Shown: in pieces, positions 29,266 to 39,126 of the stretch
How positions within the stretch are numbered: position 1 is the stretch's first letter
How the letters are laid out: each line of letters starts with the position of its first letter
DNA from: Acetobacter sp. DsW_063
GTDB taxonomy: Bacteria > Pseudomonadota > Alphaproteobacteria > Acetobacterales > Acetobacteraceae
Length of the DNA: 64,000 nt
Direction: 5' to 3'
Assembly (NCBI RefSeq): GCF_002153745.1
Contig: NZ_JOPL01000007.1
Coordinates: forward strand, 1-64,000
Notes under the pieces: generated by a model
Told to the model about the DNA's origin: nothing
Database searches by the model: none
The model's input: only the letters and a program-made list of their open reading frames with translations
Position numbers and translations under genes: made by a program

Positions 29266-30716
29266 CGTACACTCTGGAAGGCTCCACCGGCACGTGGGAG
29301 ATCGTTGTCGGTCTGGAAGTCCACGCGCAGGTCATCAGCCAGTCGAAGCTGTTCTCTGGCGCCTCAACCCTGTTTGGCGGCGAGCCGAACACGCAGGTCA
29401 GCCTGATCGACGCCGGATTTCCGGGCATGTTGCCGGTCATCAACCATGAATGCGTAGCGCAGGCGATCCGCACCGGGCTCGGGTTGAAAGCGCATATCAA
29501 TCTGGAAAGCCACTTCGACCGGAAGAACTATTTCTACGCCGATCTTCCACAGGGGTATCAGATCAGCCAGTTCACCCACCCGATCGTGGGCTCGGGCGTG
29601 GTTGAAATCGAGCTTTCTGACGGCTCCACGCGCCAGATCGGCGTCACGCGTCTGCATCTGGAGCAGGACGCGGGGAAACTCTTGCACGATCAGGACCCGA
29701 AGCGCTCCTTCGTGGACCTGAACCGCGCGGGCGTCGCGCTGATGGAGATCGTCAGCGAGCCGGACATCCGCTCTCCAGAGGAAGCAGGCGCGTATCTGCG
29801 CAAGATGCGCCAGATTCTGCGTTACCTCGGCACTTGCGACGGCAACATGGACGAAGGCTCCATGCGCGCCGACGTGAACGTGTCGGTCCGCAAGGCGGGC
29901 GAACCGTTCCGCACGCGCTGCGAGATCAAGAACGTCAACTCGATCCGCTTCGTCACACAGGCGATCGAGATCGAGGCCATGCGCCAGATCGAGGTGTGGG
30001 AGTCCGGCGGCTCCGTCGATCAGGAAACTCGCCTGTTCGATCCCGGTCGTGGTGAGACGCGCTCACTCCGTTCCAAGGAAGATGCGCATGATTACCGCTA
30101 TTTTCCGGACCCGGATTTGTTGCCGTTGGTCGTCGAACAGTCCTGGGTGGATGAGCTGAAGGCTTGTCTTCCTGAACTTCCCGATGAAAAGCGTGCGCGA
30201 TTCCAGACGGAATACGGAATCACCGCGTATGATTCTGGCGTTCTGGTCGCAGAGCAGTCCATGGCGGATTTTTATGAATCCGTCGCCAAGGGTCGTGACG
30301 GCAAGATGACCGCCGCGTGGATGACCGGCGATTTCTTCGCGGCTCTCAACCGCACTGGCAAGGCGATTGAGGAGAGCCCGGTCGGCGCAGACAAGCTTGG
30401 CGGGATGCTCGATCTGATCACCGACGGCACGATCAACGGCAAGATCGCCAAGGAAGTGCTGGAGACGATGTTCGAAACCGGCGAGGCGCCGCTTGAGATC
30501 GTCGAACGTAAAGGCCTGCGGCAGGTCACCGACACCGGTGCTATTGAGGCGGCGGCTGACGAAATCATCGCAGCCAATCAGGACAAGGTCGAACAGTATC
30601 TTGGCGGCAAGGACAAGCTGTTCGGCTTCTTCGTTGGGCAGGTGATGAAAGCGACGCAGGGCAAGGCGAACCCCGCGATCGTCAACGATATCCTCAAGAA
30701 GAAAATCCACGGCTGA
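29262..30716 (+). CDS. gatB: Glu/Asp-tRNA(Gln/Asn) amidotransferase subunit B
   Basis: Kinase/transamidase subunit that activates the glutamyl-tRNA and transfers ammonia. It has 484 residues. The cradle domain motifs are [55 protein letters not shown] and [14 protein letters not shown]. The C-terminal YqeY-like tail ends [19 protein letters not shown]. It is the last gene of gatCAB, and two hairpins follow. Confidence 0.97.
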   Translation: MTYTLEGSTGTWEIVVGLEVHAQVISQSKLFSGASTLFGGEPNTQVSLIDAGFPGMLPVINHECVAQAIRTGLGLKAHINLESHFDRKNYFYADLPQGYQISQFTHPIVGSGVVEIELSDGSTRQIGVTRLHLEQDAGKLLHDQDPKRSFVDLNRAGVALMEIVSEPDIRSPEEAGAYLRKMRQILRYLGTCDGNMDEGSMRADVNVSVRKAGEPFRTRCEIKNVNSIRFVTQAIEIEAMRQIEVWESGGSVDQETRLFDPGRGETRSLRSKEDAHDYRYFPDPDLLPLVVEQSWVDELKACLPELPDEKRARFQTEYGITAYDSGVLVAEQSMADFYESVAKGRDGKMTAAWMTGDFFAALNRTGKAIEESPVGADKLGGMLDLITDGTINGKIAKEVLETMFETGEAPLEIVERKGLRQVTDTGAIEAAADEIIAANQDKVEQYLGGKDKLFGFFVGQVMKATQGKANPAIVNDILKKKIHG

Positions 30717-30722
30717 GGCTGG

Positions 30723-30795
30723 GGCGAGAGAGTTCAACCTCTCGCCGGTTCTTTTCAACGTGACGCCCGGAAGCGGGCGTCACGTGTTTCTCTCG
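30723..30795 (+). terminator. Double terminator after gatCAB
   Basis: The first hairpin is GGCGAGAG/CTCTCGCC at 30723-30746, followed by GGTTCTTTT. The second is ACGTGACGCCCG, loop GAAG, CGGGCGTCACGT at 30758-30785, a 12-bp stem followed by GTTTCTCTC. The pair should end the operon efficiently. Confidence 0.85.
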
Positions 30796-30990
30796 AAAGC
30801 CTGCCCTCCCCTGGCCGCTTCGTGTCTGCACGGCGGTTACTCCTTGCCGCACGCACGCTCGGAGTAATTGCCCGGATTATTGGGCGCTCCTCACGATATG
30901 AGCCGCTTTTGACGTGAACGCGCTTCGGCAGACACCCTCAAAATTTCAGATCATTCTTCCAAAATTCATGTATTTTAAAAAATTCATTCG

Positions 30991-31872
30991 TCAGGCGACA
31001 GGGAAACGCCGCCTGTCCAGAAGCGCCAAATTTTCGTGTATGGCCTTGATTAGGGCCTCGACCGCCGCGTTTCCCTCTGATCCTTTCTGCTTTTCCAAAA
31101 TGAAAGGCAAAGCGGGGAGCGGCGGAAGTCCGACCGCTTCGTGATCCAGCACTTCCAGTCCTTCAGGCACGAAACTACGCCCGAACACGGACAGACCTAA
31201 TCCTGCAAGGACACCCGCGCGTAAACCGGTGATGCTAAGGCTCGTATGGGCGATACGGAATGGAATCGAGCACCGTTCCAGCGTCTCTATCACCATGGCG
31301 CGACTGATGCTCGGTTCGGGATGCAACGCAAGCGGCAACGGCCGCAACGTTCCGATTTCAGGCTCCTCAGGTGCGGCGACCCAGACCAGCGGATCGTCCA
31401 GCAACGGTTCAGCGTCTTTCGCGGACTGACGCGCTTTTGCGAGCACGATGTCGAACACGCCTTCATGGAGTTTCTGGAGCAGGTTCACGCTCAGACCGAT
31501 CTCGATCTGCAACGTCACATCAGGGTAGATTCTTCGAAATCGCCTGAGAATATCAGGAAGACGCGATGTCGCGAAATCCTCTGCGACGCCCATATGTACG
31601 AAACCGCTCACGCCGGGCGCGTTGAACTCTCTTTCGGCGTCCTGAATTGCGCCGCAAATGCGGCGCGCATGAACCAACAGTCTCTCACCGTCCGGCAGCA
31701 AGGTGACCTTATGGGTCGAACGCTGAAGCAGCCGCCGTCCGACCTGGTTCTCCAGACGCTTGATCTGCTGGCTTACCGAAGATTGCGTGAGACCGAGGCG
31801 ATCCGCCGCCTGCGTGAAACTCGCCTCTTCAACGACCGTCAGGAAACTTTCCAGAAGCGTAGTGTCGATCAT
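30991..31872 (-). CDS. mdcR: LysR-family regulator, probable activator of the mdc operon
   Basis: 293 residues from the ATG at 31872. The N-terminal winged helix-turn-helix covers about 5-65 (FLTVVEEASFTQAADRLG and then LTQSSVSQQIKRLE), followed by an effector-binding domain. It is divergent from mdcA, and the 111-base gap contains symmetric CTGTCA/TGACAG elements. MdcR is the known LysR activator of malonate decarboxylase genes in Klebsiella; the assignment here rests on family and position. An in-frame start 10 codons upstream is possible. Confidence 0.85.
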   Translation of the reverse strand: MIDTTLLESFLTVVEEASFTQAADRLGLTQSSVSQQIKRLENQVGRRLLQRSTHKVTLLPDGERLLVHARRICGAIQDAEREFNAPGVSGFVHMGVAEDFATSRLPDILRRFRRIYPDVTLQIEIGLSVNLLQKLHEGVFDIVLAKARQSAKDAEPLLDDPLVWVAAPEEPEIGTLRPLPLALHPEPSISRAMVIETLERCSIPFRIAHTSLSITGLRAGVLAGLGLSVFGRSFVPEGLEVLDHEAVGLPPLPALPFILEKQKGSEGNAAVEALIKAIHENLALLDRRRFPVA

Positions 31873-31903
31873 GATAACAACATTAATTACATCACTCACC
31901 AAG

Positions 31904-31972
31904 CTGTCAAAAATTTATTCTATCACTGACAGCCCCATGAGCCTACTGTCGCCTTATTCGCTCGCCTGACAG
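31904..31972. promoter_or_regulatory. Candidate LysR operator in the mdcR-mdcA gap
   Basis: CTGTCA at 31904-31909 and TGACAG at 31927-31932 form an inverted repeat with a 17-base spacer. A further TGACAG at 31967-31972 lies just before mdcA. The region is AT-rich. Such spaced symmetric half-sites fit a LysR-type site that serves both divergent promoters. Confidence 0.5.
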
Positions 31973-31983
31973 GATTGGGAGCA

Positions 31984-33627
31984 ATGCGGGACTGGACTAG
32001 ACAAAAAACGGAACGCGCAGCGCGGATGGATGCCGCGGCGCCGTTCGCTGACGGCAAGGTCGTTGCAGCGGATGACGCTACGGATATGCTGCGGCGCGTC
32101 ATAAAATCAGGCGACCGGGTGTGCCTTGAAGGCGACAACCAGAAACAGGCGGATTTCCTCGCCTCTTGTCTGGCTCAGGTCGACCCTGCCGATATTCACG
32201 ATCTGCACATTGTGCAATCGGGTCTCGTGCTGCCGGAGCACCTTGACCTCTTTCGCCTCGGGATCGCGAAAAAACTCGATTTTTCCTATTCGGGTCCGCA
32301 GTCGGGCGCCATCGCCCGCGCGCTGGATCAGGGCAAGATCGAACTCGGCGCCATTCATACCTATATCGAGTTGTTCGCCCGTTACTATATCGATCTGACG
32401 CCCAACGTGGCTCTGATCGCTGGGGTATGCGCCGATCGGAATGGCAACCTCTATACCGGTCCGAACACCGAAGACACGCCGACGATCGTCGAGGCGACAG
32501 CCTACAAGAGCGGTATCGTTGTCGCGCAAGTCAACAAAATCGTGGACGAAGTTCCCCGCGTTGACATTCCAGGGGATCAAATCGACTTCGTGGTCGAGGC
32601 TCCGCGGCCCTTCTATGTAGAACCCCTGTTTACCCGCGATCCCGGCGCCGTCACGGACTCCCAGATCCTGATGGCCATGATTGCGCTGAAAGGAATATAC
32701 GCGGAATACAGGCCGAAGCGGCTGAACCACGGTATTGGTTTCGCTACGGCGGCGATCGAACTGTTACTTCCGACATACGGAGAAAAGCTGGGACTGCGCG
32801 GCGAGGTCGCCACGCACTGGGCGCTGAATCCGCACCCGACGCTCATCCCCGCTATCGAAAGCGGCTGGGTGGAGCAGATCCACTGCTTCGGCAGCGAAGT
32901 CGGCATGGACCGCTATATGTCGGCGCGACCGGATGTCTATTTCACAGGCAAGGACGGAACGCTGCGCTCCAACCGCCTGATGTGTCAGAACGCCGGACTT
33001 TACGCCTGCGACATGTTCATCGGCTCCACGCTGCAGATCGACCTTGCGGGAAACTCCTCGACGGTAACTCCTGACCGCATTGCGGGCTTCGGCGGCGCGC
33101 CAAATATGGGCTCAGACGCTCATGGCCGCAGGCACGTTTCCGACGCCTGGCTGAAAGCCGGACGGGAGGCGGCGGGCGATAGCGGGCCACTCGTGCGCGG
33201 GCGTAAGCTTGTCGTGCAGATGGTTGAAACTTTCGGCGAGGGTATGAAGCCCGCATTCGTGGAAGAACTGGACAGTCTCGCTCTGGCTCGCAAGTTGAAC
33301 ATGGAACTTGCGCCGGTCATGATCTTCGGAGACGACGTCACACACATTGTGACGGAAGAGGGCATCGCCAACCTCCTTCTGTGCCGCAACGCTGACGACG
33401 TGGAGCAGGCCATTCGCGGCGTCGCCGGCTATACGCCAGTTGGCCTGGCCCGCGACAAAGCGAAAGTCGAGGCCCTGCGCCAACGCGGCGTGATCCGTCG
33501 TCCGGAAGATCTGGGCGTGGACCCGATGGAAGCAAGCCGCAATCTTCTCGCCGCGCGCTCCATTCGTGATCTCGTGACCTGGTCGGACGGGCTTTACAGC
33601 CCGCCGTCGAAATTTCGCAACTGGTGA
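31984..33627 (+). CDS. mdcA: Malonate decarboxylase alpha subunit (acetyl-S-ACP:malonate ACP transferase)
   Basis: Exchanges acetyl for malonyl on the malonate decarboxylase ACP, forming malonyl-S-ACP and acetate. It has 547 residues from the ATG at 31984, with AGGA 9 bases upstream; a TTG at 31975 is less likely. It belongs to the CoA-transferase-like family, with typical segments VCLEGDNQKQADFLA, LHIVQSGLVLPEHLDLF, FGGAPNMGSDAHGRRH and HIVTEEGIANLLLCR. First gene of the mdc operon. Confidence 0.96.
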   Translation: MRDWTRQKTERAARMDAAAPFADGKVVAADDATDMLRRVIKSGDRVCLEGDNQKQADFLASCLAQVDPADIHDLHIVQSGLVLPEHLDLFRLGIAKKLDFSYSGPQSGAIARALDQGKIELGAIHTYIELFARYYIDLTPNVALIAGVCADRNGNLYTGPNTEDTPTIVEATAYKSGIVVAQVNKIVDEVPRVDIPGDQIDFVVEAPRPFYVEPLFTRDPGAVTDSQILMAMIALKGIYAEYRPKRLNHGIGFATAAIELLLPTYGEKLGLRGEVATHWALNPHPTLIPAIESGWVEQIHCFGSEVGMDRYMSARPDVYFTGKDGTLRSNRLMCQNAGLYACDMFIGSTLQIDLAGNSSTVTPDRIAGFGGAPNMGSDAHGRRHVSDAWLKAGREAAGDSGPLVRGRKLVVQMVETFGEGMKPAFVEELDSLALARKLNMELAPVMIFGDDVTHIVTEEGIANLLLCRNADDVEQAIRGVAGYTPVGLARDKAKVEALRQRGVIRRPEDLGVDPMEASRNLLAARSIRDLVTWSDGLYSPPSKFRNW

Positions 33628-33633
33628 GAGGTT

Positions 33634-33948
33634 ATGGAAACATTCACCATTCGCGCTCAGGCGCGAGCACCACTTCCCGGGGCCGGACGGCAGGCGATTG
33701 TCGGCGTCGTGGCGTCCGGAAATCTTGAGGTGCTGCTTGAGCGCAGTGAAACTGGCGACGCCGTCGTTGTGGACGTGACCACATCGGCCCGAGGATTTCG
33801 GGCCGTGTGGGAAGCTGTGGTCGCGGATTTCATCGCCCGCTCTTCGCCCGGGGGAGTGCGGTTCTCCATCCATGACAATGGCGCGCGGCCCGACACGGTC
33901 ACGTTGCGTCTGCTTCAGGGCGTAAAACTTCTGGAGACGCAGCCATGA
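33634..33948 (+). CDS. mdcC: Malonate decarboxylase acyl carrier protein (delta subunit)
   Basis: 104 residues. It carries the 2'-(5''-phosphoribosyl)-3'-dephospho-CoA prosthetic group. The attachment serine is probably S28 in GVVASGNLEVL, equivalent to the known Ser25 of the Klebsiella protein. A GAGAGG ribosome site precedes the ATG. Its end overlaps mdcD by 4 bases. Confidence 0.93.
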   Translation: METFTIRAQARAPLPGAGRQAIVGVVASGNLEVLLERSETGDAVVVDVTTSARGFRAVWEAVVADFIARSSPGGVRFSIHDNGARPDTVTLRLLQGVKLLETQP

Positions 33949-34874
33949 TCCCGGAAGAAATCGTCCGTAGCCCAAGTTGGTACGAATCCAGCGCCCGCAA
34001 CCGTATCTCGGGTTTGCTCGACGCCGACACATTCCGGGAAATTCTCGGTCCGGCCGAGCGGGTCATGAGCCCGCATCTCGAATTGTTCGACCTGCCGCCA
34101 GCTTTCGACGACGGTGTGATCGTCGGGCGCGGCCAACTTGATGGCAAACCTGTTGCGGTCATCGCACAAGAAGGCCAGTTCATGGGCGGGACGTTCGCGG
34201 AAGTCAGCGGCGCGAAAATCGTCGGGCTGCTGCGCGCCGTCGCGGCAGCGGCGGGAACGCCGAACGGCGTCAGCGCGGTTCTTTTGCTTCTCGATACGGG
34301 CGGCGTACGTCTGCAGGAAGCAAATGCAGGAGAACTCGCTGTGTCGGAGACCGTTCGCGCGCTCATCGACGTACGCGCCGCCGGTGTCCCGGTCATAGCC
34401 CTTGTCGGCGGACGCGCGGGGGCGTTCGGTGGTGGTGGCATCGTTACGGCCTGTTGCTCTCACGTCGTCATTTCCGAACAGGGGCGCATTTCCGTTACCG
34501 GGCCGGAAGTCATCGAAACCAACAAGGGAGCGGAGGAATTTGACTCACGCGATCGCGCTCTTGTCTGGCGCGTCACCGGTGGTCGCAGCCGTGTGCTGCT
34601 GGGCGGAGCTGACAGCTACGTAAAGGGCGACGTCGCCAGCTTCCGCGCCGCCGCCGCCCGCTCCCGCAATGCTGCGCCGCCGTTCACGCTGGAGACGATG
34701 GCGGCGGAACAGGAGCGTCTGGAAAAACGCCTTTCAAGTTACGGAGATTGCCGCGACACTCCAGAAATCTGGGCGCGCGCCGGGCTTTCAGACCCGACAT
34801 CGGTTCCCGACATCGACGACGACGCCTTCCTTGCGCTTCTTTCCGAACGGGAGATCAAACATGACGCCCGTTGA
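33945..34874 (+). CDS. mdcD: Malonate decarboxylase beta subunit
   Basis: With MdcE forms the carboxylase/decarboxylase core that releases CO2 from malonyl-ACP. It has 309 residues with a crotonase/carboxyltransferase-like fold. Segments include the ARNRISGLLD start, VIAQEGQFMGGTFAEVSGAK, LLLDTGGVRLQEANAGE and VGGRAGAFGGGGI, which shapes the oxyanion pocket. It overlaps mdcC by 4 bases and mdcE by 14 bases. Confidence 0.95.
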   Translation: MIPEEIVRSPSWYESSARNRISGLLDADTFREILGPAERVMSPHLELFDLPPAFDDGVIVGRGQLDGKPVAVIAQEGQFMGGTFAEVSGAKIVGLLRAVAAAAGTPNGVSAVLLLLDTGGVRLQEANAGELAVSETVRALIDVRAAGVPVIALVGGRAGAFGGGGIVTACCSHVVISEQGRISVTGPEVIETNKGAEEFDSRDRALVWRVTGGRSRVLLGGADSYVKGDVASFRAAAARSRNAAPPFTLETMAAEQERLEKRLSSYGDCRDTPEIWARAGLSDPTSVPDIDDDAFLALLSEREIKHDAR

Positions 34875-35589
34875 GCTTCTTTCACGTCTGTTTCCGTCCG
34901 GCCATGACGTAGTCGCGGGGCCTTCCAACACTCTCGCCGGTCGAGCCAAGCTTACGGACGGAGCCGCGGTCGAGGTTGTCGGGGTCACGGACGGCGCGCC
35001 GCTCAGCCCCGAAACCGCTATTGAACTGGCAGGCGTTATTATCCGCATCGTTCAGGACGGCAAGAAAACGCCGATCGTGCTTCTGATCGACACAGCCAGC
35101 CAACGCATGACACGACGCGACGAGATGCTCGGCCTGAACGAATATCTCGCCCACCTGGCGAAAGTCGTGACGCTCGCCGGGCTGTCGGGACATCGCACTG
35201 TGGCGGTGCTCTATGGCGCAGCGGCGGCGGGTGCGTTCATCGCCACGGCGCTCGCGGCGCAAACCTTGATCACGGTCGATGGCGCACACCCCAGCGTTAT
35301 GGACCTTCCGTCGATTGCTCGCGTGACCAAGCTGCCTCTGGAAGTTCTGGAGAAGAAAGCCGAAACCACGCCCATATTCGCGCCCGGCGTAACGCCTCTC
35401 GCCGCGACCGGAGCGGTCATGGAAAACTGGACGGTGGCGGACAATTTTTCAGACCGCATCGAATCAGCCCTGACGCTGGACGCCTCCTCCGACACGCGCG
35501 ACACACTTGGCGAGGAGCGCGGCGGCCGCAAGGTCGCCCACTCCGTCGCGTTGAGAGTTGCTGCGGAATTCGGGAAAGCAGCGCGCTAA
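34861..35589 (+). CDS. mdcE: Malonate decarboxylase gamma subunit
   Basis: Partner of MdcD in the decarboxylase core. It has 242 residues from the ATG at 34861, which lies inside the last codons of mdcD. The 64 codons upstream in this frame read as arginine-rich shadow of mdcD and are left out. Typical segments are LLIDTASQRMTRRDEMLGL, LYGAAAAGAFIATALAA and VMDLPSIARVTKLP. mdcG starts on the base after its stop. Confidence 0.94.
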   Translation: MTPVELLSRLFPSGHDVVAGPSNTLAGRAKLTDGAAVEVVGVTDGAPLSPETAIELAGVIIRIVQDGKKTPIVLLIDTASQRMTRRDEMLGLNEYLAHLAKVVTLAGLSGHRTVAVLYGAAAAGAFIATALAAQTLITVDGAHPSVMDLPSIARVTKLPLEVLEKKAETTPIFAPGVTPLAATGAVMENWTVADNFSDRIESALTLDASSDTRDTLGEERGGRKVAHSVALRVAAEFGKAAR

Positions 35590-36276
35590 ATGGTGCTTGT
35601 CCGGCGCCATGCGTTGGTCACCGTCTCGCCCTCAGCATGGCGTGAGGTCGCGGGAGACCATCCACTTAAGGAGGTCCGCGACTGGGCTGCCCTGCGTCGG
35701 CCTCTGGTCTGTCGGCGCCCTGCTCCGGACGAGGACGCTGGCGTCGCCCTCGGGCTGCCGCTGCCGCCTTCGCTCGGAAAACTCAGGCTGCCTTTTCTCT
35801 TGCCGGTGGATTGCCTTGCACCGTTCGACGGCTCCACGGCTCTGTCCGCACTGGACGCAAAGCCAGATTCGTTCTGGCGGCCGGACGTTACGAAACTGCT
35901 CCAGCTGGCGACTCGTCACGACATCGCTCCGGAGGCGACCGGCAGCCTGCTTTGGCAAAGCATCACTGGTCTGGATTATTTATCCGCGACCTCCGATCTG
36001 GACATCCTGTGGCGCGTCGATCCCGTGCGGCATGACACGACCTCCCTCCTTCGCGATCTGGCCGCCCTGACCGGCGCATTGACGATGTGTCTTGATGGCG
36101 AAGTCATATTTCCGGATGATCGGGGCGTTCAGTGGCGGGAGTTGCACGATTCGGCGAAGCACGGCGGCGGCGAGACAGTACTTGCGAAATCACTGTGCCA
36201 TGGCGTGGAGATTACCACGGTCGCGTCTCTCTTCACACGCGACGCGGCGCCATCGCGAGAAGTTATGGCGTCATGA
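35590..36276 (+). CDS. mdcG: Phosphoribosyl-dephospho-CoA transferase
   Basis: Attaches the prosthetic group precursor to MdcC. It has 228 residues. The nucleotidyltransferase-type acidic motif is SATSDLDILWRVD near 131-143, followed by GEVIFPDDRGVQWRE. Distant similarity to CitX-type holo-ACP synthases is expected. It starts directly after mdcE and overlaps mdcB by 4 bases. Confidence 0.92.
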   Translation: MVLVRRHALVTVSPSAWREVAGDHPLKEVRDWAALRRPLVCRRPAPDEDAGVALGLPLPPSLGKLRLPFLLPVDCLAPFDGSTALSALDAKPDSFWRPDVTKLLQLATRHDIAPEATGSLLWQSITGLDYLSATSDLDILWRVDPVRHDTTSLLRDLAALTGALTMCLDGEVIFPDDRGVQWRELHDSAKHGGGETVLAKSLCHGVEITTVASLFTRDAAPSREVMAS

Positions 36277-37136
36277 ATTTCCTGAGCGCCCCTCCCCTTG
36301 CTCAGCCAGAGCTCTCCAAAGCAAAAATCGTAGCCCAGTCTGCGCATGATTGTCTGATCGATGAAATAATGACCTGGCCTAAGCCGGGATTGGTCAGCCA
36401 CGTCGACAGCGGCAGCCACCGAGACATGTCGGTGACAACGTTCATAAAAAGCGCTTCGGCAATAGAGCCCTTTTTTGAATCTTTATACGCTGCAGGGCAT
36501 CGGAATGCCGCTCTTTCCGAACTGCGCCGTATAGGACTTGCCGCCGAACGCGCGATGCTGGAGGCGACCAACGGCGTCAACACGCATCGCGGCGCAATCT
36601 GGGGACTGGGTCTGCTATGCGCCGCCGCAGGCTGGCGCGCCGGAAACGACGCCACGATGTCGTGTGGAGAAGTCGTGCGGACCGTGTGGGGCGAGGCCAT
36701 TCGGGCCACGCCGGTCGTGGCGACCAGCAACGGCGGTCGCGTCTGCGCTCAGTATGGTGTAGGCGGCGCCCGCCTTGAGGCGGCGAACGGCTTTCCGGTC
36801 GTGCACAAAATCGGGGTCGCCGCGCTGCGCAGCAGCCGTCACGCTAACCCGACGCATACGGAAGCGGCGCGCGTGCAATGCTGCATGGCGTTGATCGCCG
36901 CCGTAGACGACACAAACCTTCTTCATCGTGGCGGCGTCGAAGGGCTGCGCCACGCTCAGGAGAGCGCACGCGCGTTTCTTTGCGACGGCGGCGTCAATGT
37001 TCCGGGGTGGAAAATTCGCGCGGCGGCTATGCATGCGGATTTTGTGGCCCGTAACCTGTCCCCCGGCGGCGCCGCCGATGGACTGGCGATGAGTCTATTT
37101 GTTGAAAAAATCGACCCATTCGACGAGCGTTTTTAA
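36273..37136 (+). CDS. mdcB: Triphosphoribosyl-dephospho-CoA synthase
   Basis: Makes 2'-(5''-triphosphoribosyl)-3'-dephospho-CoA from ATP and dephospho-CoA, the substrate of MdcG. It has 287 residues from the ATG at 36273 (ATGA overlap with mdcG). CitG/MdcB family motifs are EIMTWPKPGLVSHVDSGSHR near the start, NTHRGAIWGLGLL, and HGDKxx-type positions replaced here by an NGGRVCAQYGVGGARLEA segment. The C-terminus has LHRGGVEGLRHAQ. Confidence 0.93.
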   Translation: MNFLSAPPLAQPELSKAKIVAQSAHDCLIDEIMTWPKPGLVSHVDSGSHRDMSVTTFIKSASAIEPFFESLYAAGHRNAALSELRRIGLAAERAMLEATNGVNTHRGAIWGLGLLCAAAGWRAGNDATMSCGEVVRTVWGEAIRATPVVATSNGGRVCAQYGVGGARLEAANGFPVVHKIGVAALRSSRHANPTHTEAARVQCCMALIAAVDDTNLLHRGGVEGLRHAQESARAFLCDGGVNVPGWKIRAAAMHADFVARNLSPGGAADGLAMSLFVEKIDPFDERF

Positions 37137-37170
37137 ATAAATAAAAACTGTCACAAACAGAGGTCAGAAA

Positions 37171-38130
37171 ATGATCCAGGTGCTTCTTACATCTCTCGTT
37201 CCAATATTCGCTATCATGGCCGCCGGTTATGTTGCTGGCAAACAAGGAAAAATTGACAACCGCAATGTCGCCAGCCTGAATGTGCTGACAATGGAGTTCG
37301 CTCTTCCCGCTGCTTTGTTCGCGACGACAGCCCGGGCTTCCCGTCAGGTTCTGGCCGAACAATGGCCGCTGCTCCTGACACTGCTCCTTGGAATGCTCCT
37401 CATATTTGCGCTGGTGTGGTGTTTGGCGCGGTTCGTGTTCGGCGCATCGGCCGCGGTCTCGGCGGTTATGGCGCTCAGCGTATCGTTGCCGAACTATGCG
37501 GCCGCCGGAATACCGCTCGCCTCCGCCGTGTTCGGAATGACCGGAAAACTCTATATTACAACTGCGATTGTCTCCGGCGCCATCGTCATGTCGCCATTGA
37601 CCCTCGCCTTTCTTGAAGCCTCCAAGGCTCAGGGGGACATCAGCGGCGTGCGGCTGCTCTTTCAGTCCATCGGTCGCTCGATGCTCAAGCCCCTCGTCGT
37701 GGCGCCGTTTCTTGGCGTGGCGGTCGCCCTTGTCGGGCTTGAACTTCCGGTTTTTATAATCCGGTCGTTCGATCTTCTCGGACAGGCGACCGCCGGCGTC
37801 GCGCTGTTCGTCACCGGTCTGATCCTGAGCGCGCAGAAAGTCTCCTGGTCACCGCGCATCATCGGACTGTCGGTTTTGTGCAATATCATACAGCCGCTGC
37901 TCGGCGTGTTGCTTGTCAGCGTCATCCCTATGCCGGCAGAAATGGCGCACGCCGTCATTCTGCTGCTCGCATTGCCTGCAGGGTTCTTCGGTCTTCTCTT
38001 CGCCTTGCGTTATCAAGCCGACAGCCGGGACGCTGGTTCGATCATGGTGGTAAGCACATTGCTCAGCCTCATCACCCTGACGGCCGCGCTATGGCTTACG
38101 GCAACGCCACTGGCTCACGCCGCTTCTTGA
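37171..38130 (+). CDS. mdcF: AEC-family transporter, probable malonate importer
   Basis: 319 residues with about ten hydrophobic helices in two repeats, matching the auxin-efflux-carrier family. The N-terminal pattern is LVPIFAIMAAGYVAGKQG, followed by NVLTMEFALPAALF and SLPNYAAAGIPLA. It sits inside the mdc operon in the position of MdcF of Klebsiella; other bacteria use the MdcLM pair instead. AGAGG lies before the ATG. Substrate and direction are inferred from context. Confidence 0.88.
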   Translation: MIQVLLTSLVPIFAIMAAGYVAGKQGKIDNRNVASLNVLTMEFALPAALFATTARASRQVLAEQWPLLLTLLLGMLLIFALVWCLARFVFGASAAVSAVMALSVSLPNYAAAGIPLASAVFGMTGKLYITTAIVSGAIVMSPLTLAFLEASKAQGDISGVRLLFQSIGRSMLKPLVVAPFLGVAVALVGLELPVFIIRSFDLLGQATAGVALFVTGLILSAQKVSWSPRIIGLSVLCNIIQPLLGVLLVSVIPMPAEMAHAVILLLALPAGFFGLLFALRYQADSRDAGSIMVVSTLLSLITLTAALWLTATPLAHAAS

Positions 38131-38199
38131 CGACGACGAGGCGTCCATGTCCGATCCGTCGCCGCCAACTTCGGCAGCACACCGGGAGGACGCCGGATC

Positions 38200-39126
38200 T
38201 TGACTATCGTCGCCATACTTTGTTCCGGGCAGGGAACGCAGCATCGAGAGATGTTTTCGCTTGTCGAGAGCGATCCCTCCGCGGAACCCGTGTTTCAGGC
38301 CGCTAGGACACTTCTTGGCGCCGACCCCCGCGCCTTCGTTCGCACAGCCCCAATGGAGCAACTGTTCTCCAACCGAACGGGGCAGATTCTATGCTGCTCG
38401 ATGACTTTGGCCGCGCACGCGGCGCTCGGACCAGTCGACGCTCGCATCGTTTGCGCAGGATATAGCGTAGGCGAACTCGCCGCCTGGGGCGTCTCCGGGT
38501 GTCTGAAGCCCGAACAGGTTCTCAAACTGGCCGCCACACGGGCGGATTTGATGGACGCCGCCAGCCCCCGTGACGCGGGACTGGCGGGAATTGTCGGTCT
38601 TCAACCCGACCGGCTGCAACGCATTCTTGCCCAGACGGGACTTTTCATCGCTATACAGAATGCCGCAGACAACGTCGTGATCGGCGGACCCATCGCCGAG
38701 TTGGATGTCGCGCTGGCTCGGGCCATGCAACAAGGCGCGTCGGTAGCCCGCCGGCTGCGCGTCTCGGTCCCATCGCACACGCCATTGCTGCGGAACGCCG
38801 TCCAGCCGCTGAAGCAATCCATAATGGAATTACAGCCGAAAGCGCCACGAACAGGCCTGCGTTTGCTGAGCGGCCTCGACGGGGAGCCCATACTGCGCCC
38901 GGAGGATGGTTGCGAACGGCTCGCCCGGCAGGTGGCCGAGACAGTCAGGTGGGACGCCTGCCTGCAAGGATGCCGCGAGTCTGATGCGCAGGTGATTCTT
39001 GAGCTCGGCCCCGGATCGGCGTTGACACGTATGGCGCGAACCTCCCTGCCCGACATTCCCGCGCGCAGCATTGATGACTTTCATGGCTTGGATGGCGTGC
39101 GGCAATGGCTGCTCCGTGCGTCTTAA
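38200..39126 (+). CDS. mdcH: Malonyl-CoA:ACP transacylase of malonate decarboxylase
   Basis: Primes the system by moving malonyl from malonyl-CoA to the holo-ACP. It has 308 residues from a TTG at 38200, set by GGGAGGA 9 bases upstream. FabD-type features are ILCSGQGTQHREMF at the N-terminus, nucleophile S89 in AGYSVGELAAW, catalytic histidine in SVPSHTPLL, and a C-terminal ELGPGSALTRM. Last gene of the mdc operon. Confidence 0.93.
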   Translation: MTIVAILCSGQGTQHREMFSLVESDPSAEPVFQAARTLLGADPRAFVRTAPMEQLFSNRTGQILCCSMTLAAHAALGPVDARIVCAGYSVGELAAWGVSGCLKPEQVLKLAATRADLMDAASPRDAGLAGIVGLQPDRLQRILAQTGLFIAIQNAADNVVIGGPIAELDVALARAMQQGASVARRLRVSVPSHTPLLRNAVQPLKQSIMELQPKAPRTGLRLLSGLDGEPILRPEDGCERLARQVAETVRWDACLQGCRESDAQVILELGPGSALTRMARTSLPDIPARSIDDFHGLDGVRQWLLRAS

